NCBI GenBank assembly: GCA_964472565.1
Contig: CAYYNB010000194.1
Span: forward strand, 1-10,555
Source: DATAMF01 sp964472565
GTDB lineage: Bacteria > Chloroflexota > Anaerolineae > Aggregatilineales > Aggregatilineaceae
DNA: 10,555 nucleotides
Reading direction: 5' to 3'
The notes beneath the pieces are model-generated. The model was given only the letters and a program-made list of their open reading frames with translations. It was not told where the DNA came from and made no database searches. Positions 7,711 through 10,555 of this stretch are shown piece by piece (within the stretch, counting starts at the first letter, position 1; each line of letters begins with the position of its first letter). The position numbers and the translations under genes are program-made.

Positions 7711-8403
7711 TTACCAATCCGCTGTAAACTTATACCCCACACCATACACAGTGATGATGTAGGGCGGGCCATCTTCTGGCTCAATCTTCCGCCGGAGGTT
7801 GAGAATATGGGAATCGATTGCCCGTTCATAGCTCTTAAAAGTAACTCCACGGATAGTGGTTAGAAGCTGTGCACGGGAAAATACGCGCCCCGGTTGTTCG
7901 ACCAGCATGGCTAACAGTTCGAATTCGGTTGGCGTCAAAGTGACTTCTTTATCGGGCAGGGTGACTTTATAATACGTTCTGTCGAGTGTAATACCGGCTA
8001 CCTGTATCACGTCCGATGAAACCGGGTCACGCTCAGTACGACGCAAAACTGCCCGCACTCTCGCTACCAGTTCGCGTGGGCTGAACGGCTTGGTTATATA
8101 GTCATCCGCTCCAAGTTCCAGCCCCACGAGTTTGTCCACTTCCTCAACTCGCGCAGTTAACATGATGATTGGAATATCCTTCTTTTGTACGTTCTGCCGG
8201 AGTGAACGGCACACATCAAGACCATCCATACCGGGCAGCATCAGGTCAAGCACGATCAAATCGGGATTGGTGTCGAGTGCATTTTTCAGTCCCGCGGGGC
8301 CGGTTGCCTCACTGACAACGTTGAATCCCGCCTGCTTCAAATAATCGGTGCATATCTGCACGATTTTTGGCTCGTCTTCAATAATGAGGATGGTTTTAGT
8401 CAT
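7711..8403 (-). CDS. OmpR/PhoB-family response regulator
   Basis: This is a 230-residue DNA-binding regulator. The receiver domain (about 1-120) has acidic residues Glu9-Asp10-Glu11, phospho-acceptor Asp53 (LIVLDLMLPGMDG), Thr83 and Lys105 (YITKPF), so all receiver active-site residues are present. The C-terminal winged helix (about 135-230) has the LTPTEFELLAML start, a recognition-helix region ending in SHILNLRRKIE, and the closing GVGYKF hairpin. The ATG at 8403 has only a modest AGG site about 8 bases upstream, which lies inside a dyad. The kinase follows after three bases, so they form one operon, very probably driven by the predicted promoter at 8432-8460. Targets cannot be read from the sequence; the adjacent bc operon and the regulator's own promoter are the obvious candidates. 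Confidence 0.96.
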   Translation of the reverse strand: MTKTILIIEDEPKIVQICTDYLKQAGFNVVSEATGPAGLKNALDTNPDLIVLDLMLPGMDGLDVCRSLRQNVQKKDIPIIMLTARVEEVDKLVGLELGADDYITKPFSPRELVARVRAVLRRTERDPVSSDVIQVAGITLDRTYYKVTLPDKEVTLTPTEFELLAMLVEQPGRVFSRAQLLTTIRGVTFKSYERAIDSHILNLRRKIEPEDGPPYIITVYGVGYKFTADW

Positions 8404-8431
8404 GATCTACCTGTCCAGACAACACAGGTCG

Positions 8432-8460
8432 ATTATCACACGCGGCTCAACCGCCTGCAA
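8432..8460 (-). promoter_or_regulatory. Sigma-70-like promoter of the two-component operon
   Basis: On the minus strand the sequence reads TTGCAG (8460-8455), a 17-base spacer, then GATAAT (8437-8432). Both hexamers are close to TTGACA and TATAAT and the spacing is ideal. Transcription would start near 8425, about 20 bases before the regulator ATG. Inverted repeats GGTCGAT/ATCGACC (8427-8433 and 8466-8472) and ACCTGT/ACAGGT (8409-8414 and 8424-8429) flank or overlap it and could be operator sites. Seen by eye, not tested. Confidence 0.5.
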
Positions 8461-8485
8461 CCAGGATCGACCGTATTAGGGTGAG

Positions 8486-8505
8486 CGCCGGGTTTGCGCC
8501 CGGCG
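8486..8505 (-). terminator. GC-rich hairpin after the flavodoxin gene, possible terminator
   Basis: CGCCGGG (8486-8492) and CCCGGCG (8499-8505) form a perfect 7-base-pair stem with a 6-base loop. It lies about 40 bases past the flavodoxin stop and ahead of the regulator promoter, where a terminator for the DUF4405-flavodoxin operon is expected. There is no T-run after it on the minus strand, so intrinsic termination is uncertain. Confidence 0.4.
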
Positions 8506-8541
8506 ACTGACTGCTTGTATTGAGCCATACCACTCTTTCGC

Positions 8542-9210
8542 TTAAGCAGTTATCAGAACAGGATACAACTGGTCAGCCCATTTGCGAATTGCTGGAAAAT
8601 CACGGTAGTCTCCCGCGTCGCTGTCTCCGGCCACTCGATAGAGCACTTGCATCGCCGGTGATAATTTGTCGTAATCAAGCGCACCGGCAAAAAAGCCGAG
8701 TTCAACCGGAGAAACATCGGATATATCGTCCTTAACCTGCTCCAGTTGTTTGGTTAGGTCGTTTCGTTGATCGTCGCTGGTGGGCTTAGCCAGGGTCATG
8801 CAGATCAGGAAATACGCGGTGGGAATATCGGCCAGTTCTACGTGATGTTCGGTGATAAAATCCTTCGCATCAGACATCCATTCGCCCATATAGATGGGTG
8901 CGCCAACCACAACCGCGTCGTAACCTGCGACTTCACGGGCGTTACGTGTTCGCATCACATCAACCGCCGCCCCTTGTTCATGAAAAGATTGGGCGATGGC
9001 GTCAGCAACCCCGCCGGTTGAGCCACAGCGACTCGCGTAAGTCACCAGGATTCTGGGGCTGTCCGCGGTTGCACCGGGATAGTGGGTTTCAGTGAACTGG
9101 ACCGTTGGCGCTTGCATGGCCCAATACCCCAGGCCACCGCAGGCGACAATGCTAACTCCTGCTGATCCGATCAGAAATTGCCGGCGGGTGATGGTTTTGT
9201 TACCACTCAT
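8542..9210 (-). CDS. Tat-exported flavodoxin-domain protein (HemG-like fold)
   Basis: This is a 222-residue protein. The N-terminus has a twin-arginine signal, TRRQFLIG (Arg9-Arg10), and a short hydrophobic stretch. IVAC (21-24) fits a lipobox, so it may be a Tat lipoprotein anchored at Cys24; a plain membrane anchor is the alternative. The flavodoxin fold follows. The FMN phosphate loop is TYASRCGSTGG (57-67), and GAPIYMGEWM (103-112) matches the second flavin-contacting region of the HemG and menaquinone-dependent protoporphyrinogen oxidase-like flavodoxins. The end, DYRDFPAIRKWADQL, is also typical of that group. AAGGAG about 10 bases upstream supports the ATG. The DUF4405 cytochrome gene ends 18 bases before it, so they are co-transcribed. 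Likely role: an FMN protein outside the cytoplasm that exchanges electrons with the membrane cytochrome. A haem-biosynthesis role is possible but export argues against it. Confidence 0.88.
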   Translation of the reverse strand: MSGNKTITRRQFLIGSAGVSIVACGGLGYWAMQAPTVQFTETHYPGATADSPRILVTYASRCGSTGGVADAIAQSFHEQGAAVDVMRTRNAREVAGYDAVVVGAPIYMGEWMSDAKDFITEHHVELADIPTAYFLICMTLAKPTSDDQRNDLTKQLEQVKDDISDVSPVELGFFAGALDYDKLSPAMQVLYRVAGDSDAGDYRDFPAIRKWADQLYPVLITA

Positions 9211-9228
9211 TTTTACTGCACTCCTTGT

Positions 9229-9684
9229 TTAAACATGCCTTCCAACCCATTTGAATTGACGAGATATCCATTTTCGGTTGGTGTAGAGATGGATCACGAC
9301 GAGTTTGGAGAATATAACGACTGACGCCCTGTGAAAGTCTGCTATGGTGGGGGCATAAATCAACGCGACAATCATGCCGCTCAAAACCGTGGAAACGAAG
9401 GCCATCAGCATTACGACGTTCAGCAGCCGTTTCCACTGTAAATGTAAGCCATCTTCCTTGAATACCGCTGCCAAAAGTCTCCAATGAAGGAATAGATGAA
9501 TATTGATTACGAGTATCAACATGATTCCCAACCGGATATGGAGACGCGGGCTGACAAACGCCGTGAGCATAGTGGCGAATAAGACACCCAGCAGCAAAAC
9601 ATCAAGCCCAAAATTTGCGGTTGCTTTTCGGCAAAGGGTGAGTAGGGGCCGTTGATCCATATTGATAACTACATGCAATTTCAC
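9229..9684 (-). CDS. DUF4405-type four-helix membrane cytochrome b
   Basis: This is a 151-residue membrane protein with four hydrophobic helices (about 27-45, 50-70, 87-111 and 120-135). Helix 2 contains His49 and His63 (14 apart) plus His67 in HLFLHW; helix 4 contains His118 and His132 (14 apart). This spacing suits two bis-histidine b haems, as in the DUF4405 family, which has been linked to electron transfer across the membrane to flavin proteins. The start is uncertain. A GTG at 9684 has GGAGG (9693-9689) four bases upstream; an ATG at 9660 lacks a clear site; a TTG at 9678 is also possible; and the frame is open to an ATG at 9720. The flavodoxin gene follows after 18 bases. Together they look like a quinone-to-flavodoxin electron path, or the reverse. 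Confidence 0.8.
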   Translation of the reverse strand: MKLHVVINMDQRPLLTLCRKATANFGLDVLLLGVLFATMLTAFVSPRLHIRLGIMLILVINIHLFLHWRLLAAVFKEDGLHLQWKRLLNVVMLMAFVSTVLSGMIVALIYAPTIADFHRASVVIFSKLVVIHLYTNRKWISRQFKWVGRHV

Positions 9685-9703
9685 GTGGCCTCCGGTATGG
9701 CAA

Positions 9704-9802
9704 TCGCTGTTCTTTATCATTGCCTGGTTATGCTACCGAAAAAATGTCGAGAAATTATGGAGAACTTTTAGAGAGATTGTTGCTTTGTGGTGTTCAAGCG
9801 AA
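9704..9802. repeat. Diverged direct repeat, copy 2 (upstream of DUF4405 operon)
   Basis: This is the longer copy of the repeat at 6250-6326, with 22 extra bases between the two conserved blocks. It begins about 20 bases upstream of the likely start of the DUF4405 cytochrome, in the same orientation relative to that operon as copy 1 is to the bc operon. Read on the plus strand it gives a hydrophobic then basic peptide, LFFIIAWLCYRKNVEKLW. The differences from copy 1 in that frame are silent or conservative, but the two copies differ by a frameshift. Confidence 0.75.
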
Positions 9803-9979
9803 AGAAAAACAAAGGGTGATTACGATGGTGCGGTAATTATCCTCAGTTCCCAAACTTGTGTACCGGGTGTATTTTATGGATAAGGTGCGAAGACAGCAGG
9901 CCTGTCTTGTTATGCCATACAAAGCTTGCCCCGATCATTATCTGCAAGCTTCGAACAATATTAATCTTATAAACCACAT

Positions 9980-10000
9980 AACCACCCTAAACAGGTGGTT
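9980..10000 (+). terminator. Perfect 7-bp hairpin with short T run
   Basis: AACCACC (9980-9986) pairs with GGTGGTT (9994-10000) across a 7-base loop, followed by two further T residues (TTTT in all) and then GG. It could be a weak plus-strand terminator or a protein-binding dyad upstream of the lipoprotein gene. No convincing plus-strand gene ends just before it, which weakens the terminator reading. Confidence 0.3.
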
Positions 10001-10032
10001 TTGGAGTTTGCATCTTGCTTGTGGACCTGAGG

Positions 10033-10061
10033 GGAACATTTCTGTTCCGCACAGAGTCTTA
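10033..10061 (+). promoter_or_regulatory. ECF-sigma-like promoter or palindromic operator before the lipoprotein gene
   Basis: GGAACAT (10033-10039), 16 bases, then GTCTTA (10056-10061) resembles an ECF (sigma-E type) promoter, GGAACTT-N15/16-GTCTAA. The predicted start near 10067 leaves about 25 bases of leader with an AAAGGA ribosome site. The -35 part is also half of a perfect dyad, GGAACA-tttc-TGTTCC (10033-10048), so a repressor site is an alternative. Confidence 0.35.
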
Positions 10062-10092
10062 CTAGTGAATCGGGTTAATGAAAGGACAGACC

Positions 10093-10555
10093 ATGAAGCT
10101 GCAAGTGGGGGTTTCGATCATCATGATGCTGGTCCTGACGACCGGATGCACGCTGTTCAATTACGTACTGCCGAACAATTTAGCTTCCTCTCACGAGGTG
10201 ACCATGACGCCGGAATACACCCTGGTACCGGAATACAACGGGGTAATCATGTCTTCTGCGCGACGCATACCATTTCCATTCTGGAAGGTTGCCGACCAGA
10301 TCACCGGGCAGTGGTCTCCCACTCCTAACGATGTGAAAGCGATGGAAGCGGGCATCCCTGCCTACCTGGAAAGTGCGGGGGAAGATGCGTTTTGGGGCGA
10401 GCGCGTGTGGGAGAAACTCGACCTCTATCGTCGCCAATACGGCGGGGTTCTGATTGATGACCAGCCGATGATCTACGCCTTTTTCTTACGTACCAATATG
10501 GACCTCGATACGCAGCAGCACTGGATCCAGGTTGACGATGCGGGCGCGAGCTTTT
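10093..10555 (+). CDS. Hypothetical lipoprotein, 3' end cut by window
   Basis: The frame is open from the ATG at 10093 to the window end (154 residues visible). AAAGGA lies 6 bases before the ATG. The N-terminus has a hydrophobic stretch (5-16) ending in VLTTGC, which puts a likely lipidated cysteine at residue 19. The mature part is soluble. It has a tyrosine-rich segment (MTPEYTLVPEYNG, 38-50), then a YRRQYGGVLIDDQPMIYAFF region (112-131) and HWIQVDDAGASF (143-154). The last two recall small secreted proteins of unknown function with a 'RQY..G....i.inff...W......DGG..fF' pattern; this is a memory-based resemblance, not a search result. It is transcribed away from the DUF4405 operon, possibly from an ECF-like promoter. 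No function is claimed. Confidence 0.8.
   Translation, partial: MKLQVGVSIIMMLVLTTGCTLFNYVLPNNLASSHEVTMTPEYTLVPEYNGVIMSSARRIPFPFWKVADQITGQWSPTPNDVKAMEAGIPAYLESAGEDAFWGERVWEKLDLYRRQYGGVLIDDQPMIYAFFLRTNMDLDTQQHWIQVDDAGASF

Larger units (their letters stand above)
9685..10092. other. Gap of about 400 bases without a convincing gene
   Basis: This stretch lies between the divergent DUF4405 cytochrome and the lipoprotein gene and looks richer in A+T than its neighbours. It holds repeat copy 2, a hairpin at 9980-10000 and a promoter-like palindrome at 10033-10061. Open frames here (9662-9883 and 9858-10328, plus strand) lack good start signals or overlap real genes. I found no clear sigma-70 promoter for the cytochrome-flavodoxin operon. 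Confidence 0.6.

Noticed and set aside
9662..9883. 73-codon plus-strand open frame covering repeat copy 2
   Set aside because: It starts with TTG, has no clear ribosome site, and its start runs antisense to the DUF4405 gene. Its relative at 6223-6357 is frameshifted, so a working gene is unlikely.
10033..10048. LexA (SOS) box
   Set aside because: The Gram-positive type box has GAAC and GTTC four bases apart; here they are six apart.
9858..10328. 156-codon plus-strand open frame
   Set aside because: It overlaps the better supported lipoprotein gene in another frame; the part before it shows no coding features or good start.

Overview
The window reads as a bacterial chromosome segment of moderate G+C content. 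The proteins suggest a menaquinone-respiring bacterium, most likely of the Chloroflexota (Anaerolineae-like). This is an inference from three things: the style of the cytochrome b Qo motif (a KAxWYF-type site instead of PEWY), the tandem mono-haem cytochrome c subunit, and the look of the accessory proteins. No rRNA or marker gene is present to confirm it. All genes are compact and most have recognisable Shine-Dalgarno sites. I saw no tRNA, rRNA, CRISPR array or intact insertion sequence.

Layout. Positions 1-2165 (+ strand) hold the end of an ABC-2 type transporter operon: two membrane permeases (the first cut by the window edge), then an ATPase. This operon converges with, and overlaps by 11 bases, a long minus-strand block from 8403 down to 2155. 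Read in its own direction, that block starts with an OmpR-type response regulator and a sensor kinase. A 264-base spacer follows, then a four-gene set: a secreted or anchored DUF5666-like two-repeat protein, cytochrome b, a Rieske iron-sulfur protein, and a membrane-anchored cytochrome c with three haem sites. The last three form a quinol:cytochrome c oxidoreductase (bc complex) in which a tri-haem protein takes the place of cytochrome c1.

Further right, also on the minus strand, a two-gene operon (9684 to 8542) encodes a DUF4405-type four-helix membrane cytochrome b with two His-x13-His pairs, and a flavodoxin with a twin-arginine export signal. This looks like a small device for passing electrons from the membrane to an FMN protein outside the cytoplasm. 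A 400-base, relatively AT-rich gap (9685-10092) precedes a plus-strand lipoprotein gene that runs off the window end.

Links between the parts. The two redox operons both have, on their upstream side and in the same orientation, a copy of the same diverged repeat (6250-6326 and 9704-9802). It is not explained by any gene and may be shared regulatory DNA or a mobile or gene remnant. The two-component system lies directly upstream of the bc operon and may control it. Other non-coding signals are a possible Shine-Dalgarno-sequestering hairpin ahead of the DUF5666-like gene, a sigma-70-like promoter surrounded by dyads ahead of the response regulator, and an ECF-sigma-like promoter or palindrome ahead of the lipoprotein gene.
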